NCBI GenBank assembly: GCA_018697675.1
Contig: JABINC010000017.1
Span: 1 to 61,747, forward strand
Length of the DNA: 61,747 nt
Direction: 5' to 3'
Source of the DNA: Candidatus Peregrinibacteria bacterium
GTDB lineage: Bacteria > Patescibacteriota > Gracilibacteria > UBA1369 > JABINC01
Each line of letters starts with the position of its first letter. Position 1 is the first letter of the stretch. The notes beneath the pieces were generated by a model that saw only the letters and a list, made by a program, of their open reading frames with translations, had not been told where the DNA came from and did not search any database. This document shows, piece after piece, positions 6,453-16,028 of this stretch. Both the position numbers and the translations under genes were made by a program.

Positions 6453-9170
6453 ATGTCTAAATTGAAAAGATTACTAAAAAACGTCCTATCTATTGGGACT
6501 TCCGTAGCAGTGGTATTCGCATTGCTTTCTCAGAGCGTACTTGCTCTTTCACCGATTCCTCAGCCTGATCTTACCGTTCAGGATATTTTCCTAGATGGAG
6601 CTACACTCAATATTAAAGTGGCCAACACCGGAGTTGTAAATGCTGACCCAAGTATAAATGGTTATACTTATATATGGGTAGATGACATGATTTCTCCAAG
6701 ATGGACTTACAATTGGATGACCCTGAATAAGTCTTTCTTAAAAAGAGATGGTTTTCTTCTTATGAAACCCATGAATTTGTATGGAGAACACACTGTCATG
6801 GTATGTGTTGATAATTCTGATTTGGTCGCTGAGTCAGATGAATTCAACAATTGTCGCACTGAAACTATAGGTCAAGCGGAAGAGCCAGTTGAAGAACCAG
6901 TTGAAGAGCCTGGATCAGGACCTGAACCAGTAGTTATTCGACCTGATCTTACTGTTACAAGAATTTCTAGAGATGTTGACAGTAATAGGCTTGATATTAA
7001 GCTTACAAATTTAGGTAATGGTCCTGTAGAAAATGATAATGCACGAGTATATGTTCATGTAGATAACATCCAGCGTGTAAATCATAACTTTAGAGTTCTT
7101 ACCAATGACGGATTTATGGAGCAAGGCGGTTCGGGAACTTTTCAGCCATTAACCTTTGGAACTTTCCCATTGACGGCAAATGTTTCTCATAAGATTCGTG
7201 TTTGTGTAGATGCGACCTCTTTGATTACTGAATCGAATGAGCACAATAACTGTCTTACTCAACATCTAACTTATACAGAGGCTCTGCCAGAATTGATTGA
7301 CCTTAAGGTTTCTGATATTCGTGTCGAGGGTTCTAATAACATACTGACAGTTGATGTGAGAGGTTACGGAGATGTTGAGCTGCCACATACTACAAATGGG
7401 CATACATATATATACGTTGATAATATGAGTTCTCCACGTTGGACTTACAATTGGAGCTCTCTTTCTAATAAGAATTTCCTAAATGGGCATGGGCAACATG
7501 CGCAAATTCAACCAAGTGCTCTTGGTGGAGGTGAGCACACAATTAAAGCCTGTGTGGACGCCCTAAATGCTGTTGAGGAATCAGATGAAGACAATAACTG
7601 TCGTACTGAAGTTGTGCATGTAGAAGTCGAGGATAACAATGGAGATACGGTGGAGCCTGAACCAGCTCCAAGCGCCCCTACGAGCGGCGCAGATCTTATT
7701 GTTACCAATGTAAGTTTTGTGTCTATCAAGGATAATGAATATCGTGCTGTTCCTTATGAAATGCACGTAACTGTGAAAAACCAAGGAACTGAGGCGGCCT
7801 ATACAAATTACCCATCTACTGGAATGCCTATTTGGATTCAAAATACTGCAGATGAAAATGAAAGGTGGATGTATGAGTGGTTTTCTGGAAAAAATGACGG
7901 ATTAATGCTCTCTCCTGGACACTTCAAAACTTATACATACACTTTTGATGAGATGGTGTTTGGACAGTTGGAGGCAGAGTTCAAAAATATGTTCAATGAA
8001 GGATATAATGCATATGAAGTTATAGTTGATAAAAACTTTAGAGATATTGATGTCTCTTCAGGTTCGCATACAAATGGAGTTGTAAATGAATCAAATGAAA
8101 ACAATAATTCTTATTCGACAGCACTTCATATAGACTCAGGAAGTTCTTCTTCTAACAACAATTCTGGTAATTCTTCTGGGCCTATCGGGCTTGAGTATGA
8201 TGTAGAGATTAGCTCTAGTCCTGCTGCTACTTATGTATCTAGAGGGAAAGGCGAAATTAAAGTGAAGAAAGGTGATACAGTTGTATTTACTAGGAAAGTA
8301 GATTCGGGGAATTCTGTGAATGGTGGATGGGTATGGAATTTTGATAAGCATATGCTTGGCTGTGAGGCTTTTCCAGATTTCGATAGCCCTACATTCCGTT
8401 GTACAGTTAAAAAAGAAGGGATTGGGAAGGTGTCTATCACTATGTATCCTGTTACAGCTGACGGAGTTCAGCACAAAGTTCATTCAAATACAATCTATGT
8501 AACAACTAAGGATCCTGACACATTCACTCCTTTCAATGGAACTGTTACTACTGGGACTAATTCTTCTTCTAATAATGCAAATATTGATCTTCCACCTGCT
8601 GGATTTGAAAATGATGTAAATACAGGCTCTGGAAACGTTTCTAATCCGTTCTCGGACACAAATACTAGAACTCTAGCTGGTAAGGCGGCAGCGTCGCTTT
8701 ATCACTGGGGAATTATTGGAGGATTTCCTGATGGACAATTCAAAGGGGCTCGGTCTGTGAATCGTGCTGAAGCAGCTAAATTCCTTCTCTTGAGTAGATA
8801 TGAGAGCGTACCTAATAACTCAAATAGTGGGGTCTTCCGAGATGTTCTGGATGGAGAATGGTACACAAAATACGTAATGACTGCCGCTGCTCTGCACATC
8901 ATAAACGGATATGCTGATGGGACTTTCAAACCTGCTGATACTGTAAACACTGCGGAGTTCCTGAAAATGCTTACTCTGACATTTGATCTACAGCAAAACA
9001 TGAGTCATTCATTCACAGATGTGCCTAGAGGTGATTGGTATGCTAAATACGCTGGGATCGCTAATACGTACAATTTATTCCCAGACAGAGGAAATCGTTT
9101 AGAGCCAGCTCGTGAGCTTACTCGTAACGAAGTAGCTGTAGCTATCTACAACTACCTCAGTCAGAGATAG
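6453..9170 (+). CDS. S-layer homology (SLH) surface protein with CARDB-like domains
   Basis: This 905-aa exported protein has a signal peptide in the first 32 residues (KRLLKNVLSIGTSVAVVFALL, cut near VLA-LS). Three or four CARDB-like beta-sandwich domains follow, each ending in the hallmark ESDEFNNC, ESNEHNNC, ESDEDNNC or ESNENNNS. A further Ig-like region lies at about 585-690. Three SLH motifs close the protein: GIIGGFPDGQF near 750, IINGYADGTFKP near 815, and FTDVPRGDWYAKYA near 865. SLH domains bind pyruvylated wall polysaccharide, so it should sit on the cell surface as an S-layer or adhesion protein. csaB at 28.9-30.1 kb could supply the ligand. A strong terminator follows. A TTGACA lies upstream at 6361, but no good -10 is seen. 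Confidence 0.9.
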   Translation: MSKLKRLLKNVLSIGTSVAVVFALLSQSVLALSPIPQPDLTVQDIFLDGATLNIKVANTGVVNADPSINGYTYIWVDDMISPRWTYNWMTLNKSFLKRDGFLLMKPMNLYGEHTVMVCVDNSDLVAESDEFNNCRTETIGQAEEPVEEPVEEPGSGPEPVVIRPDLTVTRISRDVDSNRLDIKLTNLGNGPVENDNARVYVHVDNIQRVNHNFRVLTNDGFMEQGGSGTFQPLTFGTFPLTANVSHKIRVCVDATSLITESNEHNNCLTQHLTYTEALPELIDLKVSDIRVEGSNNILTVDVRGYGDVELPHTTNGHTYIYVDNMSSPRWTYNWSSLSNKNFLNGHGQHAQIQPSALGGGEHTIKACVDALNAVEESDEDNNCRTEVVHVEVEDNNGDTVEPEPAPSAPTSGADLIVTNVSFVSIKDNEYRAVPYEMHVTVKNQGTEAAYTNYPSTGMPIWIQNTADENERWMYEWFSGKNDGLMLSPGHFKTYTYTFDEMVFGQLEAEFKNMFNEGYNAYEVIVDKNFRDIDVSSGSHTNGVVNESNENNNSYSTALHIDSGSSSSNNNSGNSSGPIGLEYDVEISSSPAATYVSRGKGEIKVKKGDTVVFTRKVDSGNSVNGGWVWNFDKHMLGCEAFPDFDSPTFRCTVKKEGIGKVSITMYPVTADGVQHKVHSNTIYVTTKDPDTFTPFNGTVTTGTNSSSNNANIDLPPAGFENDVNTGSGNVSNPFSDTNTRTLAGKAAASLYHWGIIGGFPDGQFKGARSVNRAEAAKFLLLSRYESVPNNSNSGVFRDVLDGEWYTKYVMTAAALHIINGYADGTFKPADTVNTAEFLKMLTLTFDLQQNMSHSFTDVPRGDWYAKYAGIANTYNLFPDRGNRLEPARELTRNEVAVAIYNYLSQR

Positions 9171-9230
9171 AGCCCCTACTCTGTTGCGGTTTAGGATCTG
9201 GCAGGGAATAGAATCTTTTAAATAAAGTTT

Positions 9231-9269
9231 AAGGCTCTCGGACTTCAATGTTCGGGGGTCTTATTTTTT
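9231..9269 (+). terminator. rho-independent terminator after the SLH gene
   Basis: A 13-bp stem (9231-9243 with 9250-9262, including G-T pairs), loop TTCAAT, then ATTTTTTG. Confidence 0.9.
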
Positions 9270-9327
9270 GATTTCTTTTAACAGTAATTATTAATTTCTA
9301 ACCCTTCTCTAACATGCATAAATATGA

Positions 9328-9333
9328 TATAAT
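9328..9333 (+). promoter_or_regulatory. -10 element for the 9377 gene
   Basis: A perfect TATAAT with a poor -35 upstream. Transcription would start near 9340, downstream of the first possible ATG (9314) and upstream of 9377, which supports the 9377 start. Confidence 0.55.
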
Positions 9334-9376
9334 ATTAGGATTTGTAAATTTTATTAAAATCCTAACCAAACGGTTT

Positions 9377-11713
9377 ATGAAAAATTCTAAGAAATTCCTC
9401 GTTGGGTCACTAATTGTGGCACTGGCTGTAGGAATACTAAGTACGTTTGCCTTGTCTTCAGGAGAAGACTTGACCGGACGGACGAGCGTGAAAAATGCTA
9501 AAAATGTTAAGACTGAACGGGTCGCAAAAAAGATGTCTCGTGAAACAATGAAGAAAATGGTTGAAGAGAGGAAAATGAAAAAAGGAGAAGTTAAAGTTGA
9601 TAAGAAAGAGCTTCTTAAAAAGGAAATGGCTAAAAAAGAGGTTGTGAAGAAAGAGATTTCAAAAAAGGTTGTAAAAGAAAAAGCTAAAAAAGAAGTTGTT
9701 GATGTTACTGAAATTCAAGAAAAGAGTGCTACAACACCAGTATCAGCTGGTGTTTATAGATCAGATGGTTATCCTGATAACCAAGATGTAGTTGTGGGAG
9801 TTACTGATTATTCTTTTGTAACTGTAACTGTTGAAAATTATGACCTTACTCAAGATCTCACTCTAGAAAGCTTTAGTTTGCAAGATGGACCTGTTGTGGA
9901 CATAGATGGTACTTTGCTTATGAATATTGGTGTGTATGAGCATGACACGAACACTCTTCTCACGACAGTAGAGGATATGGGATCTGATGACTACATCAAT
10001 TTCTCAAATTTGAATTATGTTTTGCCCGCAGGATCATCTGTGGAATTTGATATTAAAGGAGATGTCTCTCTTACTTGGCCTACTGTGGATGATTTACAGC
10101 TTTTTGTTACTGAATTTGATGTGTCGGATAGCAATGGTGATTCTGAAATAGTTGAATATCCCCCTGAGTGTGCTGGAGGACCAAGTTACTGCCCGGGAGA
10201 AGCTGTGATGTCTGCGAATTTTGATTTGAATAATGGTGGAGTATTAGCTATTACTTTTACTGCACAGTCTGATTCTGAATATGAAAGCTTGATCACTCCT
10301 ACTGGGGATTGTATGCCATATATAAATAACATCCCTCTTCTTTTGGAATGTACTCACACTGTCGCTGAATTACAGTTCCATCCTGAAAATGATAGTGTAT
10401 TGCTTCAGAAGTTAGTTCTTCATAATGATGATAATACGGATGATTTCAGTGATATGTTTGAGACTTTCTTCCTCGTTGATATTGAAAATGGGGATATTCT
10501 TGATACGGGATTGTTAACTGATACTGGAATGATGGATGATGGAATGGTTACTTTTGATTCATTTAGTTATTTAATCAACCAAGATGACTATGTTGATTTA
10601 GCTGTTTTGACCGAAGTTGACGATATAAATGAAGCCTATCAGTCTAGTTCATATTTGAATCTTTATCTTGATCAGCAACCTACTCCATCTACTTTACAGA
10701 TTCTCTCAAATAGCAATGCTATGACTATGGATGTAACTGATACATCTACCTTAATAGACATGGCAGATGATGGAGATGATTACCAGCAAATGCACATAAC
10801 TAGAAAAAGTATTCCAACTGTTTCTTACAATAATGGGAATATTGTTACGGAAATAACTGGTAGTGTTGCAGCCAAAGAAGTATATGAATTTGAAATCTCA
10901 GCTGACAGCGCCGGAGATGTGGACTGGAAGCGTGTGACTTTTGATATAACGGATTCAGGTATTGGAATATCATCTAATAATTATCAACTTTATTTAGATG
11001 GATACCCTAATCCTTTGAATGTTGCGCCTGCCTCTATTTCAGGAGGCGAAGTTATTATTGATACTGATATGACTCAAAGAGTGTCAGCGGGGATTTCAAG
11101 CGCTTACGTGCTTAAGGCCGATCTCACAATCACTGATACAACTAGTGATCAAGTTCTTTCTATAGAACTTACTGCAGAAGATGATACGACACTACTGACA
11201 GATTCTTATTACGATATATATTATGCCATGGGAGCTGACTTTATTTGGTCGGATAGAGCGGATATGAATCATACTCTTTATACTAATGATTGGACCAATG
11301 GTTATCTTATAAATTACTTTGATGTGGAGACAGTGAATATTGCTTATCAAGGGGTTGAGCCAGCAGAGCCTAATTCGGACCTTGTAGTGACTGATATTGA
11401 ATATGATTTTGTTGGTCATGAGCTAGAATTTATTGTTCAAAATATTGGTAATGAGCCTGTGAGAGAAATAGATATCGCTGATGAAGAATTCGCCATTTCT
11501 ATTTCTCAAAATGGAAATATGTTGAATCCTTATTTTGAACCAGAACAAAGTACATTGTCTCGTTTGAGCGCTGGCGGAGAGGTTGAGCTTTCATTTCCTG
11601 GAGTTTATTTGATTGGTGGGAATAATGAATTTGAAGTTTGTGTAGATGTGGATGAACAGGAAAATGAGTTGGATGAGAGTAATAACTGTATGAGTGTCAA
11701 TATAGGCAATTAA
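9377..11713 (+). CDS. secreted protein with Lys-rich stalk and C-terminal CARDB-like domain
   Basis: From the ATG at 9377 the protein has 778 residues and a normal signal peptide (MKNSKKFLVGSLIVALAVG, with a possible cut after STFALS). The frame is open to 9314, but that start would put 21 odd residues before the signal and overlap the -10. After the signal comes a Lys/Glu-rich stretch of about 75 residues (many KKE, KEV and KEI units), likely an extended or wall-binding stalk. Long acidic beta-rich domains follow. The last 110 residues form a CARDB-like domain (SDLVVTDIEYDF to ENELDESNNC), as in the preceding SLH protein. There is no SLH or sortase motif, so surface retention is unexplained. 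The gene has its own promoter and terminator. Confidence 0.8.
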   Translation: MKNSKKFLVGSLIVALAVGILSTFALSSGEDLTGRTSVKNAKNVKTERVAKKMSRETMKKMVEERKMKKGEVKVDKKELLKKEMAKKEVVKKEISKKVVKEKAKKEVVDVTEIQEKSATTPVSAGVYRSDGYPDNQDVVVGVTDYSFVTVTVENYDLTQDLTLESFSLQDGPVVDIDGTLLMNIGVYEHDTNTLLTTVEDMGSDDYINFSNLNYVLPAGSSVEFDIKGDVSLTWPTVDDLQLFVTEFDVSDSNGDSEIVEYPPECAGGPSYCPGEAVMSANFDLNNGGVLAITFTAQSDSEYESLITPTGDCMPYINNIPLLLECTHTVAELQFHPENDSVLLQKLVLHNDDNTDDFSDMFETFFLVDIENGDILDTGLLTDTGMMDDGMVTFDSFSYLINQDDYVDLAVLTEVDDINEAYQSSSYLNLYLDQQPTPSTLQILSNSNAMTMDVTDTSTLIDMADDGDDYQQMHITRKSIPTVSYNNGNIVTEITGSVAAKEVYEFEISADSAGDVDWKRVTFDITDSGIGISSNNYQLYLDGYPNPLNVAPASISGGEVIIDTDMTQRVSAGISSAYVLKADLTITDTTSDQVLSIELTAEDDTTLLTDSYYDIYYAMGADFIWSDRADMNHTLYTNDWTNGYLINYFDVETVNIAYQGVEPAEPNSDLVVTDIEYDFVGHELEFIVQNIGNEPVREIDIADEEFAISISQNGNMLNPYFEPEQSTLSRLSAGGEVELSFPGVYLIGGNNEFEVCVDVDEQENELDESNNCMSVNIGN

Positions 11714-11725
11714 TCTGTTTTTCTA

Positions 11726-11762
11726 AAAGCCCTGGGCTGATATATGGCCTGGGGCTTTTTTT
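11726..11762 (+). terminator. rho-independent terminator
   Basis: AAAGCCCTGGGC (11726-11737) pairs with GCCTGGGGCTTT (11747-11758), with two G-T pairs, followed by a T run. It ends the 9377-11713 transcript. Confidence 0.92.
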
Positions 11763-11939
11763 GGTTGATTTTTGGAGAGTATATTTCAGGACATTAGTGG
11801 GTGAAAGTAAAGCGGGGATGTAAGTCTGGGACTTAAAAAAAATAGCGAAATGAGGTAGAATACGTTAAGTAGGAATTGAAAAATTTCTAATCGTGGAAGG
11901 AAAGATCATCTCAATATATTCATCTTTAAAAAAACAAAA

Positions 11940-14612
11940 ATGACAGATCAAGGACGTTTTGAAAAATTTACCAAAGAGGCGAAGCAGGCCCTGATAATTG
12001 CGCAAGATACTGCTAAGCAAATGACTTCTTCCTATGTTGGGACTGAGCATCTTTTGATAGGTGTTTTGAGTCAAAAGTCTTCTCTTGGAGCGTCTATTTT
12101 GAATGAATTTGGAGTATCTTTAGATAATGTGCAATTGGTTCTTAAGTCAGTTGGGAGGATTGCTAATACGCAGATGAAACCTGGTCAGCAAGGCGGATTA
12201 TCTGGATTTGCTAAGAAAGTTATAGAGGATGCCGTGAAGTGTGCGCATGAATATGAGCATTCATTTGTTGGGACTGAGCATTTACTTTTCGCTGTTGTGA
12301 ACCAAGAAAATACAGCGGCTACAGTGATTTTGGAGAATATGAAAGTTAGTACCGAAGATATACGTGCGAAAATTATTGAGACATTTGATAATCTGAAATC
12401 TCCTGCGGGAGCGATGAAAGGTGGAGCTGATAAAACTGGAGCTGGTGGGCGCAAAAGTGCCGCTGGGAATCCAGCTGATATGAGCCAAGGAATGCCGCCG
12501 GGAGCTCAAGGTATGAATCCTCTTGAATTCTTTTTAAGTGGGCTACATGGAGTTTTGCAAAATCAACCTAATCCTGATCAGCCTGCTCCAGTGCAGAAAG
12601 CTGATCCTGGGCAGAAAACTTCTACTCCTGCGCTTGATTACTTCACAACTGATCTTACAAAAGAATGTCGTGAAGGGAAGTTAAATCCAGTGATTGGACG
12701 TGAGAAAGAAATTGAAAGAATGATTAGTATTTTGCAGCGTAAAACAAAGAACAACCCAGTTTTGATTGGTGAGCCAGGGGTTGGTAAGACGGCTGTTGCT
12801 GAAGGATTGGCTTATGCGATTATTGATGAGCGAGTGCCTGATGGAATGCTCGACAAGCGTATTTTATCACTTTCTATGGCTTCGGTTGTAGCTGGAACTA
12901 AATACAGAGGTGAGTTTGAAGAGCGCATTAAGCAAATTATTGACGAAGCTACTACTTTGGATAATGTGATTTTATTTATAGATGAATTGCATACTGTCGT
13001 TGGAGCTGGTAGTGCCGAAGGTAGTCTGGATGCAGCGAATATCTTGAAACCTGCATTATCCCGAAATAAGATCCAAATGGTTGGAGCTACTACAATTTCA
13101 GATTATAGAAAACATATTGAAACTGATTCGGCGCTGGAGCGTAGATTTCAGCCTATTACTGTAGATGAGCCAAATGTGCAGGATACTCTGGCGATTTTGA
13201 AAGGACTCCGAGAAGGATTTGAAGAGCACCACAGCTTAGTTATAAGTGACGACGCTCTGGATTCTGCTGTTAAGTTGTCTCATCGCTATGTAAATGACAG
13301 ATTTCTGCCGGATAAAGCTATTGATCTGATCGATGAAGCTGCTGCACTAAAAGTGATTAAAACACCTAAACATTCAAATTCGATCAAGAATTTCCAAAAA
13401 GATCTTAAAAAAATCACCAAACAGAAAGAACAAGCGGTTGCTAATCAGGAATATGAATTGGCCGCAGAGCTCCGTTCGAAAGAATTGAAACTTATTGAAT
13501 CTATCAACGAAGCTAAAAAGGTTAAAATCCCTAGAGATCAGCGTGAAAGTATTAATGCTGATGATGTTGCGAAAATTATTGAACGTATGACTGGAGTTCC
13601 TGTTTCAAGGTTGCTTGCACAGGATGTTGAGAAGCTAAAAAACCTTGAAGATACGCTTGGGAAAGTGATTATTGGTCAAACTGAGGCGGTTCACGGAGTT
13701 TCTAAGGCGATCCGCAGAGCTAGGACAGGAATTGGAAATCACAGACGGCCTATCGGGGCCTTCATGTTTATGGGGCCAACTGGAGTTGGTAAAACAGAGC
13801 TAGTAAAACAGCTCGCTAAGCAGGTCTATGATAACGAAGATGCTCTTGTGAAAATCGATATGTCGGAATTCATGGAACGCCACAACACTTCACGTTTAAC
13901 CGGTACAACTGCTGGTTATGTAGGTTATGAAGAAGGTGGCCAATTAACAGAAAAAATCCGAAAGCACCCCTACTCTATCGTACTATTTGATGAGGTGGAA
14001 AAAGCTCATCAAGATGTATTTAATATCCTCCTACAAATCATGGAAGATGGGGAACTGACGGATGGTAAAGGTCGCAAAGTTGACTTCAAAAACACGATTA
14101 TTGTAATGACTTCGAATATTGGTTCTGAAGAACTTACAAACAAGGCCGCGAAGATCGGGTTTTCGCTTAGCAAAGACGAATTAGCAGAAGCTGAAGAAGC
14201 TTATGAAGAGAAAAAAGCCCAGGTTTTGGAGAAGATGAAAGAACACTTCAAACCTGAATTCATCAATCGTTTGGATGGCGTACTCGTGTTCCGTCCGCTA
14301 AAGCATGAACACATCAAAAAGATCGTGAAACTGCACGTAGCTCAGATCGAAGAACGTCTTTCTGATAAAGACATTCATTTTAAGCTTAGTGAAAAAGCCC
14401 TCGACCATCTCGCAAATGTTAGTTATGACCCGGAATTTGGAGCTAGACCGGTTCGTCGAAAACTCCAAAGCTTAATTGAAGACCAATTCTCAGATCTTTG
14501 GATTGATAACAAGATCAAAGAAGGAGATACTCTTACAATTGGTTTATCGAAAGATAAAATTACTTTGAAGCCAACGAAAGTTGCTGCTAAAAAGATTGCG
14601 GAAGTGAAGTAA
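11940..14612 (+). CDS. clpC: ClpC-type AAA+ unfoldase
   Basis: This 890-aa Hsp100 protein unfolds proteins, normally for ClpP. Two Clp-N repeats (residues 1-145, each with VGTEHLL) are followed by a Gly/Pro-rich linker, AAA-1 with GEPGVGKTAVAEG near 276 and FIDELHTVVGAG, a UVR-like helical segment (about 475-520, NQEYELAAELRSKE), and AAA-2 with GPTGVGKTELV near 612 and LFDEVEKAH. The C-terminal D2-small domain includes YDPEFGARPVRR. The short middle domain with a UVR motif separates it from ClpB, which has a long coiled coil. clpP is not in the window. No CIRCE element lies upstream. The leader is A-rich with no clear Shine-Dalgarno. Confidence 0.93.
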   Translation: MTDQGRFEKFTKEAKQALIIAQDTAKQMTSSYVGTEHLLIGVLSQKSSLGASILNEFGVSLDNVQLVLKSVGRIANTQMKPGQQGGLSGFAKKVIEDAVKCAHEYEHSFVGTEHLLFAVVNQENTAATVILENMKVSTEDIRAKIIETFDNLKSPAGAMKGGADKTGAGGRKSAAGNPADMSQGMPPGAQGMNPLEFFLSGLHGVLQNQPNPDQPAPVQKADPGQKTSTPALDYFTTDLTKECREGKLNPVIGREKEIERMISILQRKTKNNPVLIGEPGVGKTAVAEGLAYAIIDERVPDGMLDKRILSLSMASVVAGTKYRGEFEERIKQIIDEATTLDNVILFIDELHTVVGAGSAEGSLDAANILKPALSRNKIQMVGATTISDYRKHIETDSALERRFQPITVDEPNVQDTLAILKGLREGFEEHHSLVISDDALDSAVKLSHRYVNDRFLPDKAIDLIDEAAALKVIKTPKHSNSIKNFQKDLKKITKQKEQAVANQEYELAAELRSKELKLIESINEAKKVKIPRDQRESINADDVAKIIERMTGVPVSRLLAQDVEKLKNLEDTLGKVIIGQTEAVHGVSKAIRRARTGIGNHRRPIGAFMFMGPTGVGKTELVKQLAKQVYDNEDALVKIDMSEFMERHNTSRLTGTTAGYVGYEEGGQLTEKIRKHPYSIVLFDEVEKAHQDVFNILLQIMEDGELTDGKGRKVDFKNTIIVMTSNIGSEELTNKAAKIGFSLSKDELAEAEEAYEEKKAQVLEKMKEHFKPEFINRLDGVLVFRPLKHEHIKKIVKLHVAQIEERLSDKDIHFKLSEKALDHLANVSYDPEFGARPVRRKLQSLIEDQFSDLWIDNKIKEGDTLTIGLSKDKITLKPTKVAAKKIAEVK

Positions 14613-14649
14613 ATTCTCTTTCTTAATGGTTTTGGCTAGCGATTTCCTC

Positions 14650-14678
14650 TTGCATTTTGACCTTCCTACAATTAGAAT
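14650..14678 (+). promoter_or_regulatory. promoter and leader hairpin of the S1 gene
   Basis: TTGCAT (14650-14655), a 17-bp spacer and TAGAAT (14673-14678). The leader holds a TAGCTA...TAGCTA stem-loop (14691-14713), a possible site of feedback control. Confidence 0.55.
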
Positions 14679-14757
14679 CCCCCTGCTCCTTAGCTATAGG
14701 CGACACGTAGCTAGAAGCATATAAATATATTTTAAGAAAGTCGCACATATTAAGCTT

Positions 14758-15972
14758 ATGGCTGCAACAAAAACAGAACCTCATGTTATGGACGCTCTTA
14801 TGAAGGATTTCGTTCCTATGAAAGTTACTCCTGGAGAGCTTGTTGAAGGTGAGGTTATTTCAGTTCAAAAGAACTGCATTTTGGTTGACCTAGGCGGAAT
14901 TCTAACTGGAAGTATTGTTGGGCGTGAAACTAAAGACGCTTTTGATACTGCCAAGGATCTTCGTCCTGGTGATACTATTTCTGCTGTTGTTCTCGAAGAA
15001 GAGAATGACGAAGGGTTTACGGTCCTTTCTTTCCGTAAAGCAAGTCAAGAAAAGACTTGGAGAACATTTATCGACGCTTACGAAAAAGATGAAACGGTTA
15101 CCGTTAAGGCAACTGAGGCAAACAAAGGTGGGCTTCTACTTGACCTTGATGGAATCAAAGGGTTTATCCCTGTTTCACAGCTTGCGCCACTCCACTACCC
15201 TCGTGTAAATGGAGCTGATGCCGCTCAGATCCTTACAAAGCTAAAAGAACTTGTAGGAATCGACTTAGAAGTTAAGATCCTAAATCTTGATAAAGATAAT
15301 GGGAAACTTATTCTTTCTGAAAAAGCTGCATTCCAAGCTGATCGTGAGAAAACTCTTGAAAAACTTGCAATTGGTCAAAAAGTTAAAGGTAAGGTTTCAG
15401 GTATTGTCGCATTTGGTATTTTCGTTACATTTGGACAGGTTGAAGGGCTTGTGCATGTATCTGAGATCGAATGGGGACATTGTAAAGACACTCGAAACTA
15501 TGGAAAAGTTGGTGATAAGGTTGAAGTTATGGTTATCGGTATCGAAAACGGCAAGATTTCACTTTCTATGAAGAGACTAACTGCCAATCCATGGGAAAAT
15601 ATCAAAGGTAAATTCCCAGTTGGAGAAAAAGTTAAGGTTAAAGTTAATAAAGTCACTCCATTTGGAGTATTTGTTGAACTTACTAACCAAATCAATGGTC
15701 TTATTCATATTTCTGAATTATTTACAGAAGATCAAGAACCTACTGATCCTACTGAAGTCTTCAAAGCTGGGCAATCTGTCGATGCTTGGATCATCACTAT
15801 CGATGAGAAAGAACACAGAATCGCCCTAACTGTTCGAGAAAGCTCTATCAAGAGAGTTCTTGAAGGTGGTGATGACAAAGTAGAGGCTCCTAAGAAAGAG
15901 AAAAAGGCTGAACCTGAGGTTGAAGAAGAGGAAGTAGAAGAAGCTCCTACTGAGGAAGCAAAAGAGGAATAA
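14758..15972 (+). CDS. rpsA: 30S ribosomal protein S1
   Basis: This 404-aa protein has four S1 (OB-fold) RNA-binding domains: about 17-85 (GELVEGEVISV), 100-180 (TVKATEANKGGLLLDLDGIKGFIP), 195-265 (GQKVKGKVSGIVAFGIFV) and 280-352 (GEKVKVKVNKVTPFGVFVEL). A strongly acidic tail (EEEEVEEAPTEEAKEE) follows. Four domains is the short form seen outside Proteobacteria, where S1 has six. S1 helps recruit mRNA to the 30S subunit, which fits a genome where Shine-Dalgarno sequences are rare. It is monocistronic, with its own promoter and a good terminator. Confidence 0.93.
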   Translation: MAATKTEPHVMDALMKDFVPMKVTPGELVEGEVISVQKNCILVDLGGILTGSIVGRETKDAFDTAKDLRPGDTISAVVLEEENDEGFTVLSFRKASQEKTWRTFIDAYEKDETVTVKATEANKGGLLLDLDGIKGFIPVSQLAPLHYPRVNGADAAQILTKLKELVGIDLEVKILNLDKDNGKLILSEKAAFQADREKTLEKLAIGQKVKGKVSGIVAFGIFVTFGQVEGLVHVSEIEWGHCKDTRNYGKVGDKVEVMVIGIENGKISLSMKRLTANPWENIKGKFPVGEKVKVKVNKVTPFGVFVELTNQINGLIHISELFTEDQEPTDPTEVFKAGQSVDAWIITIDEKEHRIALTVRESSIKRVLEGGDDKVEAPKKEKKAEPEVEEEEVEEAPTEEAKEE

Positions 15973-15998
15973 TCCTCTAAAGAGAATTAAGAATCAAA

Positions 15999-16028
15999 AA
16001 GGCCTCGCCTCAGCGGGGTCTTTTTTTT
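15999..16028 (+). terminator. rho-independent terminator after rpsA
   Basis: AAGGCCTCGC (15999-16008), loop CTCA, GCGGGGTCTT (16013-16022), then a run of eight T starting at 16021. It overlaps the last codons of the convergent gene ending at 16027. Confidence 0.9.

Noticed and set aside
11763-11939. CIRCE (HrcA) or CtsR operator upstream of clpC
   Set aside because: No TTAGCACTC/GAGTGCTAA inverted repeat or GGTCAAA heptad repeat was found in this interval.
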